Shown in pieces: positions 22,562 to 28,341 of a stretch of 30,668 nt of DNA. Positions within the stretch are counted from its first letter, which is position 1. Each line of letters opens with the position of its first letter. Below the pieces are notes generated by a model. That model had not been told where the DNA came from, ran no database searches, and saw only the letters and a list, made by a program, of their open reading frames with translations. Source of the stretch: a virus. Where the stretch lies: positions 1 through 30,668 of the IMG/VR virus record IMGVR_UViG_3300002835_000749, one strand, 5' to 3'. The translations under genes were made by a program, and so were the position numbers.

Positions 22562-23283
22562 TGGAAGAATTCAGACCAAGATTAAACCGCGAAGAGTGGG
22601 AAATTATTCGAGGTATTAGAAATTCAAATAGGGGGGGTGGTGTCTTAGAAATTGGCGACTTGCACGAGCCTTTTTGCTTAGACGATTATTTGCCGTTTTG
22701 TATTGAACAGAAGCAAAGGTATAAAACAGAAAAAATAGTCTTTATCGGTGACATCATTGATAATCACTATGCATCTTATCATGAGAGCGATCCAGACGGC
22801 ATGAGTGCCTTGGATGAGTTAAACCATGCTATTCAAAGAATAAAAAAATGGCGTGATGCTTTTCCAAAAGCTGTTGTAATCATTGGAAATCACGACAGAT
22901 TAGTAATGCGTAAAGCTTTTACTGCTGGCATTTCTAAAAAGTGGATTAAGAGCTACAAAGAAGTCTTGGAAACTCCAGGATGGGAATTTACCGAAGAGCA
23001 TATTTTAAATGATGTTTTGTACGTACACGGCGAACAAGGTGGAGCAATAGCTAGAGCAAAGGCGGACTTAATTAGCACAGTTCAAGGTCACCGGCATACC
23101 GAAGCTTACACCAATTTCGTAGTTGGAAAAAACTTTAAGATATTTGGCAAGCAAGTAGGCTGCGGAATTGATAAAGACAGTTACGCAATGGCCTATGCTA
23201 AGGCTGGTAGAAAGCCAGCAATTGGTGTTGGTGTAACTTTAGATTATGGGCGATTACCTTTTAACGTAATGATGGATTTATGA
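22561..23283 (+). CDS. Calcineurin-like metallophosphoesterase
   Basis: The 240-residue protein shows all phosphoesterase motifs: GDLHEP (D33, H35), GDIID (64-67), GNHDR (N110, H111, D112), VHGE (H156) and GHRHT (H177, H179). These residues would bind two metal ions. Substrates in phages can be nucleic acids, cyclic nucleotides or phosphoproteins; none is evident here. It begins on the last base of the endolysin stop codon, so it is coupled to lysis although its role need not be lysis. A seven-G run encodes Gly-Gly near residue 25. Confidence 0.88.
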   Translation: MEEFRPRLNREEWEIIRGIRNSNRGGGVLEIGDLHEPFCLDDYLPFCIEQKQRYKTEKIVFIGDIIDNHYASYHESDPDGMSALDELNHAIQRIKKWRDAFPKAVVIIGNHDRLVMRKAFTAGISKKWIKSYKEVLETPGWEFTEEHILNDVLYVHGEQGGAIARAKADLISTVQGHRHTEAYTNFVVGKNFKIFGKQVGCGIDKDSYAMAYAKAGRKPAIGVGVTLDYGRLPFNVMMDL

Positions 23284-23501
23284 AAGCAGTACTAGAATTT
23301 GATTTGCCTGAAGATAACACAGACTTTCAGGCAGCTATTAACGGACATAATTACAAAAGTGCAATCTGGGACTTTGACCAACTTCTAAGATCAGAGATGA
23401 AGTACAAAGAATTGAGTGATGAAACTTACAAGGCGTATGATTATTGCCGTAAGGAATTAAGAAAAATATTAGAACAAGACAATTTATTTATTGAACAATA
23501 A
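23280..23501 (+). CDS. Conserved phage hypothetical protein, 73 aa
   Basis: The helical product contains LPEDNTDFQAAINGHNYKSA, WDFDQLLRSEMKY and YCRKELRKILEQDNL. This pattern (LPED...A.NG..Y..A.WD.D..LR...KY) is one I recall from many small phage proteins of unknown function, often next to metallophosphoesterase or lysis genes. It overlaps both neighbours (ATGA at 23280, and its last A at 23501 begins the next ATG), so translation is tightly linked. Confidence 0.75.
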   Translation: MKAVLEFDLPEDNTDFQAAINGHNYKSAIWDFDQLLRSEMKYKELSDETYKAYDYCRKELRKILEQDNLFIEQ

Positions 23502-23644
23502 TGCCACTACCAAAGCCAAAACCAGCCGAAAGTCAAAGCGATTTTGTCGCTAGATGTGTAGCCGACCCAGTTATGGAACGAGAATTTCCGCGCATGGATC
23601 AGCGCTTGGTAATTTGTTATGTACAATTCAGAGGAAAAAAATGA
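23501..23644 (+). CDS. Small conserved phage protein with ES-F-RC motif, 47 aa
   Basis: The product MPLPKPKPAESQSDFVARCV...EFPRMDQRLVICYVQFRGKK fits a small motif widely seen in phages: P-rich start, ES...F..RC, EFP, and QR...C..Q(W/F). In other phages this motif often sits at or near the N-terminus of head maturation or portal-related proteins; here it stands alone. Two cysteines (C19 and C39) could pair or bind metal. It overlaps the next gene by four bases (ATGA). Confidence 0.75.
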   Translation: MPLPKPKPAESQSDFVARCVADPVMEREFPRMDQRLVICYVQFRGKK

Positions 23645-24189
23645 AAGATTTACTAGATGACGAGCGCAAACGAATCGCAATAATTGCCTTTTTAATTGGT
23701 GTACTTTTGACTTTTGTCATTTACCCAAAGCCTGAGCAAGAGACTGTCTACAAATATGAAACCGTGACAAAAACGGACACTTTGATGGTGGAGGTTAAGG
23801 ACACAGTTTATGTGCCAAAAAAGTGGATAAAATCACAGATTATTAGGGATACAATCCTTGTAGATTATAAGCCTCAAATTAGCCTGTTTAAGACATCCAT
23901 CCCCTCGGAGTATGGAAGTACCAATGTAAGCGGAGAAGTCCTCGGAGAAGTGCTTAAAATGACTGCTACGAACGATTTCAAGATACCTGTGGTAATCAAC
24001 ACAATTACCGAGACAAAAACCGAGACAATAATTAAGAAGAGCAAAGGTATTTATTTAGGCGCATCGGTTAACTCTTTGTTACAACCAGGAGCAAAAGTTT
24101 CATACTTGGACAACAAGTACATCTTTGAGTACCAATATCAACCATTTACTAGGTCTCACCAGATAGGGATTTCTAAAAAGTTATTCTAA
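23641..24189 (+). CDS. Membrane-anchored periplasmic protein, spanin candidate, 182 aa
   Basis: The ATG at 23641 overlapping the upstream stop is chosen over a longer frame. Residues 1-11 are charged, followed by one inner-membrane helix (IAIIAFLIGVLLTFVIY), then a polar, threonine/valine-rich periplasmic region of about 100 residues. The C-terminal 50 residues alternate like outer-membrane beta-strands (GIYLGASVN, AKVSYL, KYIFEYQYQPF, HQIGISKKLF) and end in phenylalanine, as outer-membrane barrel proteins do. In a lysis operon this suggests a bridge between both membranes, i.e. a spanin equivalent. No known spanin family was recognised. Confidence 0.6.
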   Translation: MKDLLDDERKRIAIIAFLIGVLLTFVIYPKPEQETVYKYETVTKTDTLMVEVKDTVYVPKKWIKSQIIRDTILVDYKPQISLFKTSIPSEYGSTNVSGEVLGEVLKMTATNDFKIPVVINTITETKTETIIKKSKGIYLGASVNSLLQPGAKVSYLDNKYIFEYQYQPFTRSHQIGISKKLF

Positions 24190-24349
24190 AGGTTAACAAA
24201 AGTTCCCAATCTGTGAACTTATAGGTTGTTATTCGAAAAAAATCCGAATTTCTTGTTACCTTTTTACATAAATTCGTACCAAAAATCGACAATATTAGTC
24301 GCCAACTGTCTCCATTTTGTCTACAGTTGCATGAATTTTTACTAAAATC
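24190..24349. terminator. Convergent intergenic region with hairpins
   Basis: This 160-base gap lies between the convergent late (+) and early (-) arms. It holds three weak inverted repeats: AAGTTC/GAACTT (24200-24220), ATTCG/CGAAT (24231-24249) and CAACTGT/ACAGTTG (24303-24329, loop of 13) with a five-T run at 24336-24340. A bidirectional terminator is expected here; none is canonical. Confidence 0.4.
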
Positions 24350-24550
24350 TTACTTCTTTTTAACAATGTCTTGAAGCTGGCCCCAAATAGCTTCGCTTAA
24401 ATCACCCCAGTACATATCACATTTTCCATCCTTAATAGGCGGATTCATAAAATACGACTGCATATACTCGCTAGGCTTAGCGGTAAATCGATAGCAACTT
24501 TCTTTGTAGGGACAATTTGTCCCCATGCACATGGTGATATCAGGACTCAT
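24350..24550 (-). CDS. Cysteine-rich mini-protein, 66 aa (paralogue of 8546-8722)
   Basis: The product shows TMC-x4-C-x5-C-x-R-F-TAKPSE, then SYF, P, DGKC and MYW, a pattern shared with the late protein at 8546. C8, C13, C19 and C44 are the four cysteines common to both. The C-terminal helix (LSEAIWGQLQDIVKKK) is unique to this copy. It is the last gene of the leftward early arm. Zinc binding is inferred from spacing; function is unknown. I recall similar small proteins in Bacteroidota phages but cannot assign a role. Confidence 0.75.
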   Translation of the reverse strand: MSPDITMCMGTNCPYKESCYRFTAKPSEYMQSYFMNPPIKDGKCDMYWGDLSEAIWGQLQDIVKKK

Positions 24551-24583
24551 ATTTCATTCATTAAGTGGTAAAAACTTTAATAA

Positions 24584-24601
24584 TGTGCAATATATTACAC
24601 A
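24584..24601. promoter_or_regulatory. Near-perfect 18-bp palindrome, possible operator
   Basis: TGTGCAATATATTACACA pairs at eight of nine positions. It lies in the 73-base gap before the gene starting at 24550, and another TGTGCA follows at 24607-24612. A protein-binding site or hairpin is possible. Confidence 0.35.
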
Positions 24602-24623
24602 TTTATTGTGCATTTTGTAAAAA

Positions 24624-24890
24624 CTACTTTACATTATCGCTGATCTTCAGCAGGACAAGGTAACCAATTAAGTCATTTACTACGTCCTCATCATCTTTCT
24701 CTAAGCTTCCATTTTTAATTCGTTTTAGCTTATCATCAATGCGAATCAGTAGTCCTTGTTTTGCGGACAACTGACTAAACACTCCGAGAGGTTCTAATGC
24801 AGAGTTTCCGTACTTACGATTCTTGTCGATAAGCATTTTATGAATCTGCTCAAGAACTTCTTCTACTTGGATTGCAAATGGTGGTATCAT
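24624..24890 (-). CDS. MazG-like / DUF1599-type nucleotide-associated protein, 88 aa
   Basis: The helical 88-residue protein contains KNRKYGNSALEPLGVF, LLIRIDDKLKRIKNG and DDEDVVNDLIGYLVLLKI. The order KxxxYG, RxxDKxxR, DxxxDLxGY fits small all-alpha NTP-pyrophosphatase-like or nucleotide-modification-associated (DUF1599/Nmad1-like) proteins of phages. A MazG-like enzyme would control (d)NTP or alarmone pools; a DUF1599 protein would relate to modified bases. The E-x-x-E metal motif is not fully clear, so the activity is open. A tRNA-shaped RNA lies directly upstream. Confidence 0.7.
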   Translation of the reverse strand: MIPPFAIQVEEVLEQIHKMLIDKNRKYGNSALEPLGVFSQLSAKQGLLIRIDDKLKRIKNGSLEKDDEDVVNDLIGYLVLLKISDNVK

Positions 24891-24905
24891 GTTTTTATAT
24901 TTTGT

Positions 24906-25008
24906 TGTCAGGGCAGGCTATGATCCTGCACGCACATCTAAGGTTATCTCAATGTGCCATTACTTTTACAAGCAGTTCCAATGCGCGTCTACATTCCGCC
25001 ACCTGATT
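24906..25008 (-). ncRNA. tRNA-like RNA with class II layout and abnormal anticodon arm
   Basis: Read leftward from 25008, the element has: acceptor AATCAGG pairing with CCTGACA at five of seven positions; TG at positions 8-9; D-stem GCG/CGC; G26; anticodon stem CATTG/TAATG with a 16-base loop instead of 7; a variable arm with a 6-bp stem (GCACAT/ATGTGC); and T-stem GCAGG/CCTGC with a 7-base loop ATCATAG. The D-arm strongly resembles bacterial tRNA-Leu, but the G18-G19 pair is missing and T54/A58 appear as A/T. It is therefore a tRNA pseudogene or a tRNA mimic, not an ordinary tRNA. Confidence 0.6.
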
Positions 25009-25054
25009 AATTACTATACTTCGGCACTAATTGTCACATTGTGCCAAAAATTCC

Positions 25055-25342
25055 TTAAATTATTCCAACAACCATAACCCAATCATCTTCTAATGCTTCT
25101 TTATTATAGAATTCATTAAAGGATACAAACTTCTCTGATTTTAAATACTGGCTAGTAGTAAACTTAGACCTTCCTTTTTTAACTAGTAACCCATCTGAAA
25201 AAAGAACATAGAATTCGTTTTCAGCTACTATTTCGTTAAACTCGAGGTACTCAATCCACCACTCACTAGGTTTGCGGTTTTCATCGAGTACCTTGGTAGC
25301 AGATAGGTATCCAAAGGGATTGAGTACTTGAGCTTCTTCCAT
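25055..25342 (-). CDS. Hypothetical protein, 95 aa
   Basis: The unrecognised product is acidic, with alternating strands and helices (NPFGYLSATKVLDENRKPSE, WWIEYLEFNEIVAENEFYVL, SDGLLVKKG, ALEDDWVMVVGII). Its start shares one base with the stop of the upstream gene (TAATG on the minus strand), so it belongs to the early operon. The 164-base non-coding stretch with the tRNA-like element follows it. No motif suggests a function. Confidence 0.65.
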   Translation of the reverse strand: MEEAQVLNPFGYLSATKVLDENRKPSEWWIEYLEFNEIVAENEFYVLFSDGLLVKKGRSKFTTSQYLKSEKFVSFNEFYNKEALEDDWVMVVGII

Positions 25343-25533
25343 TATTTAAAGAATCGTTTGATTACACTTTCTTTTTGTTCTCTATGCAAATAGAGTTTCT
25401 GCCTCAATATTTCAACAAGCTCTATTGCAATGTGATTTTCTATTTCAACTATATTTTCTCCGTAGTCGATAACTAAGTTTCCAGATTCTGAATCGACATG
25501 AAAGTCTAATTCTTCATATTTGTATTTTATCAT
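25342..25533 (-). CDS. Hypothetical protein, 63 aa
   Basis: The product has N-terminal strands (YKYEELDFHVD, NLVIDYGENIVEIENH) and a C-terminal helix (IAIELVEILRQKLYLHREQKESVIKRFFK) ending in basic residues. No family is recognised. It overlaps the upstream gene by four bases (ATGA) and the downstream gene by one base, which supports coding and co-translation. Confidence 0.65.
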   Translation of the reverse strand: MIKYKYEELDFHVDSESGNLVIDYGENIVEIENHIAIELVEILRQKLYLHREQKESVIKRFFK

Positions 25534-25763
25534 TTGTAATTGTGTTGTAAGTGTCTAGTAATAAGTTGTAGCTTAATAACGTATCTAGTATTCTCAAGAA
25601 GTTCTGTAAGTCTAGGCTCCACAATGCCACTGAAATGGTTAAAGAATATCTCTCCAGCTTCTGTATGATCTTCCATGTCAAGATGTACTTTTAAGCCATT
25701 GTTCTGGCAACATACGCATGATCTAACTGCTCTTTTAATTTGTTCCGTTGAGTATTTCATCAA
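25530..25763 (-). CDS. Hypothetical protein, 77 aa
   Basis: The helical product starts MMKYSTEQIKRAVRSCVCCQ, with three cysteines in CVCC, and continues with a His/acid-rich segment (HLDMEDHTEAGEIFFNHF) and a basic C-terminus. The cysteine and histidine content could bind metal, but spacing does not match a zinc finger that I know. Either of the first two methionines may be the start. It overlaps the membrane-protein gene upstream by 29 bases, which is more than usual. Confidence 0.6.
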   Translation of the reverse strand: MMKYSTEQIKRAVRSCVCCQNNGLKVHLDMEDHTEAGEIFFNHFSGIVEPRLTELLENTRYVIKLQLITRHLQHNYK

Positions 25764-25902
25764 TTTTGAAGTTTAAGTATATGACGAAAATAGCAAGTAC
25801 CAATGCAAACATCCCTAGAGACTTACTTATTAAATATAGGCAGGTCATAAAACCTAAAGCTGTATTTATAAATTTAAGTAACTGCAAAAGACGAATTTTC
25901 AT
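25735..25902 (-). CDS. 55-aa two-helix membrane protein
   Basis: The ATG at 25902 overlaps the upstream stop as ATGA. The product is basic at its start (MKIRLLQLLKF), with two hydrophobic helices (INTALGFMTCLYLISK and MFALVLAIFVIYLNF) and a polar end (KIDEILNGTN). It fills what would otherwise be a 135-base gap. Its 3' end overlaps the next gene by 29 bases in another frame. An inner-membrane location is clear; function is unknown. An early membrane protein could be involved in superinfection exclusion. Confidence 0.6.
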   Translation of the reverse strand: MKIRLLQLLKFINTALGFMTCLYLISKSLGMFALVLAIFVIYLNFKIDEILNGTN

Positions 25903-26159
25903 TTTGGAGTAAATTTAATTGGATGTGATATTTCATTTCCATTAAAATCTAGCAATTTACCATTCATTTCAAAGTGTACCTCAATGTGCTTATTTTTATA
26001 GTTCTGAATTAGCATCTTGATTTTGTCTTGGACATCTTCAATGGAGAGAAACTCTCCATATCCGATATCTTGCCAATCTGTAAATTCGTTAAACTTAGTA
26101 ATAAACCTACGTTTGAGGATAAACTTAGAATGGTAGGTCGTTGCTTTCTTTCTCGGCAT
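25899..26159 (-). CDS. Hypothetical basic protein, 86 aa
   Basis: The product has a basic start (MPRKKATTYHSKFILKRRF), a middle with WQDIGYGEFLSIEDVQDKI, a helix (KMLIQNYKNKHIEV) and C-terminal strands (HFEMNGKLLDFNGNEIS). No family is recognised. The start lies inside the end of the gene at 26125-26439, a 35-base overlap. The basic N-terminus may contact nucleic acid. It is part of the early replication-associated operon. Confidence 0.6.
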   Translation of the reverse strand: MPRKKATTYHSKFILKRRFITKFNEFTDWQDIGYGEFLSIEDVQDKIKMLIQNYKNKHIEVHFEMNGKLLDFNGNEISHPIKFTPK

Positions 26160-26439
26160 ATTGAGCTTTAGATTGATGAGCCTGCTTTTTTTCTACTACC
26201 ATTGCTGGTTTATTATCAGACCAAAATACTTTGCCTGATCCTGTCCAGAATTTAGGCTTTTTAGCCTCTCTGTCCTCTTTTGTCTGTGAGACATAGGATT
26301 GCACATTCTGACCGTAATCGTTGGCCTCATCGTTCATAGATATGGTTAGAGAGACTCCTTTTAAACCCTTTGCCTTAACGGTTGTAAGTAGGGTTTCTAG
26401 TGTTTCCTGCTTTAGGAAGATTTCTGATAAATTTGCCAT
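26125..26439 (-). CDS. Putative ssDNA-binding-like protein with DLPF tail, 104 aa
   Basis: A helical N-terminus (LSEIFLKQETLETLLTTVKA), beta-strands (GVSLTISMND, QNVQSYVSQTK, FWTGSGKVFW) and a lysine-rich linker precede an acidic/hydrophobic tip ESNDLPF. This tip matches the C-terminal tail by which bacterial SSB proteins recruit replication and repair partners. The aromatic residues in the strand region could stack on bases. The gene lies beside a nuclease and a primase-helicase. SSB function is inferred; the OB fold cannot be confirmed by eye. Confidence 0.6.
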   Translation of the reverse strand: MANLSEIFLKQETLETLLTTVKAKGLKGVSLTISMNDEANDYGQNVQSYVSQTKEDREAKKPKFWTGSGKVFWSDNKPAMVVEKKQAHQSKAQYAEKESNDLPF

Positions 26440-26471
26440 TGTTTTGTTTGTTTTTGTTTTGTCTTGTAATA

Positions 26472-26954
26472 TTAACTTATTGATTTATTGGATAAAAGAA
26501 AATTTTCATATTTTTTATAGAAGTCATCAAAGTTTTTCACTATCCAGTACTGACCTCCAGACTTTTCGATAGCTTCTTGATAGATTTTCTGGTGTTCTGA
26601 CTGTCTGTCTGCTCCTATCTTTACCTCTATCTTTACCGACCTACCAAGTATAGTAGCTGATATATCCGCTGATCCTTTAGTTGCCGTTGACTTACCCCAT
26701 GTCATTGATCCGATGGTCTTGGTTCGGCCTATTACATCGGTCACTTGCTTCCGGTTGTCTATTGGTCTACCCATAGTGTTGATTCGCTCTGCTTGGTATC
26801 CACTAAGCTCTAAGAACTCCTTGACGCATTTGGTTAGGCCATTAGCTGTCTTATCCTCGTACTTTGGTGCTGAAATAGCATACTTGGGCACATTAGGATA
26901 GGATTCTAGCATAGAATCTTGCTTGAGCTGTTTTAGAATGTCTAGTGGTTTCAT
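26472..26954 (-). CDS. VRR-NUC-like PD-(D/E)XK nuclease, 160 aa
   Basis: The C-terminal half shows the nuclease core: KGSADISATILGRSVKIEVK with D97, E110 and K112, followed by Q122 in SEHQ and GGQYWIVKNFDDF. This is the VRR-NUC/endonuclease layout often found in phage replication regions, where it may process branched DNA. E46 in KCVKEFLELSG would be the helical acid of the fold. The first 40 residues are unrecognised. The start overlaps the methyltransferase stop (ATGA). Confidence 0.85.
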   Translation of the reverse strand: MKPLDILKQLKQDSMLESYPNVPKYAISAPKYEDKTANGLTKCVKEFLELSGYQAERINTMGRPIDNRKQVTDVIGRTKTIGSMTWGKSTATKGSADISATILGRSVKIEVKIGADRQSEHQKIYQEAIEKSGGQYWIVKNFDDFYKKYENFLLSNKSIS

Positions 26955-28093
26955 ATAGAAAGCTGTTTATTTAATTCATTGTATTGCTCAATTGCTTTAA
27001 ATATTTGATAAACTACTTGTGGGACGATTGCGTTTCCTCCGGCTTTAATTGATTCGTTTCTCCATTTAGGAAAGGTAATAGAGTCCAATCTGTCGGAAAT
27101 CCCATCATTTGCATCACAAATTGGGGAGACAGTTGGGAAGTTTTGCCAGTTATTTCCCTTGCTATTTTTACCAATGAGTCTTGAGTTTCCAATCCTGTTA
27201 CTTTGTCCCCGCAATCCGAAGACATCGGAGTCGGAAGCATTTGATTCTTTATCAATTGAGGCAAACTGAGTTGTAAATTTATTCCCTTCTCCGCCCAAAG
27301 CTCCTTTCTTTCCTGATACTTTTCGGGTGTTTGTGCATCCTTGTAATCCCTTGAGTTCGGAGTCGGTAGCATCCCCATTGATAATGCCCTTGTCAATGTG
27401 ACTGAATGCATTGATCCTTCCTTCACCTGTGTTGACTTCATTGTGTTGGATGCGTTGGTCGCATCGAAACAGGTCGGAGTCGGAAGTAGTCCCCTCAATG
27501 CCATTTGGTCTAGTGGCATCGTAAATGGTTTGTGACCCTTCTCCACTAATCTCTCCATTCTCTGATCGTATTTGTCGAAACTCTTTTGCTCTCTCGCTTG
27601 CGCTAGGGGAGTAGGCAATAAACCAAATTCTATCCCTTCTATGGGGAGCGTTGACGGCACAAGCTGGAAGTAGAAACGGTGTGATTTCGTAGCCTTCAGC
27701 TTCCAGGTAAGCCTGCACTTCGTCGAATACCAACCCTCCGTTCCAATTAGTAAGCCCGCGAACATTTTCGCCCACAACCCAGGTCGGCTGAATCTCTCGA
27801 ATTGCTCTAAGCATCTCCGGCCAGAGGTGTCTCTCATCCTCCTTGCCGAGTCGCTTTCCTGCGGATGAATAGGGTTGACAGGGGAATCCACCTGTAAGGA
27901 TGTCAATTGTTCCTCGGTGAATAGAGAAATTTGTCTTGGTGATATCATTGTAAGTTATTGATTTAGGCCAGTAATATTTTAAAACTTTTTGTCCAAATTC
28001 ATTCCATTCGCAATGGAAAACATTTTCCCATCCAATCCACTCCGAGGCTAAATCAAAGCCTCCAATACCTGAAAATAAAGAATCGTGTCTCAT
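26951..28093 (-). CDS. dcm: DNA (cytosine-5) methyltransferase
   Basis: The 380-residue enzyme has motif I SLFSGIGGFDLA (5-16), the catalytic motif IV GGFPCQPYSSAG with C72, motif VI GENVRGL (E109), motif VIII HRRDRIWFIAYS and C-terminal motif X GGNAIVPQVVYQIF. It adds a methyl group to cytosine C5, likely protecting phage DNA from restriction. Between motifs VIII and X (about 165-320) the sequence is an unusual polar, low-complexity region with SDSD-type repeats; a second long frame (27013-27948) runs through it. The target site cannot be told. A G8 tract lies 10 bases before the start. Confidence 0.93.
   Translation of the reverse strand: MRHDSLFSGIGGFDLASEWIGWENVFHCEWNEFGQKVLKYYWPKSITYNDITKTNFSIHRGTIDILTGGFPCQPYSSAGKRLGKEDERHLWPEMLRAIREIQPTWVVGENVRGLTNWNGGLVFDEVQAYLEAEGYEITPFLLPACAVNAPHRRDRIWFIAYSPSASERAKEFRQIRSENGEISGEGSQTIYDATRPNGIEGTTSDSDLFRCDQRIQHNEVNTGEGRINAFSHIDKGIINGDATDSELKGLQGCTNTRKVSGKKGALGGEGNKFTTQFASIDKESNASDSDVFGLRGQSNRIGNSRLIGKNSKGNNWQNFPTVSPICDANDGISDRLDSITFPKWRNESIKAGGNAIVPQVVYQIFKAIEQYNELNKQLSI
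27013..27948 (-). CDS. 311-aa protein nested in dcm (+1 frame)
   Basis: An uninterrupted 311-codon frame on the same strand lies wholly inside the methyltransferase gene, shifted by +1. The product starts MISPRQISLFTEEQLTSL, has a W/C/K-rich middle (WYSTKCRLTWKLKATKSHRF), four repeats of the type LLPTP or MLPTP (near 110, 154, 193 and 237), and an end SQLSPQFVMQMMGFPTDWTLLPF. The LPTP repeats and the LSPQFV...MGFP..W ending recall a family that I remember as hypothetical proteins associated with phage C5 methyltransferases. Function unknown; expression would need internal initiation at 27948. Confidence 0.6.
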   Translation of the reverse strand: MISPRQISLFTEEQLTSLQVDSPVNPIHPQESDSARRMRDTSGRRCLEQFERFSRPGLWAKMFAGLLIGTEGWYSTKCRLTWKLKATKSHRFYFQLVPSTLPIEGIEFGLLPTPLAQAREQKSFDKYDQRMERLVEKGHKPFTMPLDQMALRGLLPTPTCFDATNASNTMKSTQVKEGSMHSVTLTRALSMGMLPTPNSRDYKDAQTPEKYQERKELWAEKGINLQLSLPQLIKNQMLPTPMSSDCGDKVTGLETQDSLVKIAREITGKTSQLSPQFVMQMMGFPTDWTLLPFLNGETNQLKPEETQSSHK

Positions 28094-28103
28094 AATAAAA
28101 TAA

Positions 28104-28119
28104 GGGGGGGGTAGGGTAT
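28104..28119 (+). repeat. G8 tract with TAGGGTAT, copy in dcm leader
   Basis: Eight G followed by TAGGGTAT. The last 15 bases are identical to 30577-30591. On the minus strand this C-run is in the leader just upstream of dcm. Confidence 0.6.
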
Positions 28120-28341
28120 TTAAAATGGTAAATCAAATGCATCTAAATGATGATGCGGCCAATAATAATCTGTTCCAAACCTGCATAGATATTCAAATGC
28201 AAGTACCCTATTTGTTTCTCTCATTTTTAGCCAAATACCTTGAGTGTAGGTCTTATCATAATCCCCAGGTCTTGCTTCATTAAACTTATCCCAAAATACA
28301 TCAAATGGGATTTCTGATATTTCGTCTAGTGCTTCAATCAT
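28120..28341 (-). CDS. Hypothetical replication-associated protein with DLPF tail, 73 aa
   Basis: The 73-residue protein contains IPFDVFWDKFNEARPG, YTQGIWLKMRETNRVLAFEYL and ends WPHHHLDAFDLPF. The pattern FW..F..A...Y......W..M....R..AFE is reminiscent of small phage proteins that I recall near replication genes. Its DLPF end equals that of the protein at 26125 and resembles the SSB tip. It overlaps the primase-helicase stop by four bases (ATGA), so it is coupled to replication. Function is unknown. Confidence 0.7.
   Translation of the reverse strand: MIEALDEISEIPFDVFWDKFNEARPGDYDKTYTQGIWLKMRETNRVLAFEYLCRFGTDYYWPHHHLDAFDLPF

Noticed and set aside
24906-25008. A normal functional tRNA-Leu
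   Set aside because: The anticodon loop is 16 bases, the D-loop lacks GG, and acceptor pairing is incomplete; no anticodon can be assigned.
24889-25077. 62-codon + frame over the tRNA-like element
   Set aside because: It is antisense to the folded RNA and overlaps genes on both sides; its sequence (AGYDPAR) is a translation of the T-arm complement, as often seen in spurious frames over tRNAs.
28104-28119. Intramolecular three-tier G-quadruplex
   Set aside because: The tract offers at most three runs of three G close together; a fourth is missing, so a classical G-quadruplex is not supported.
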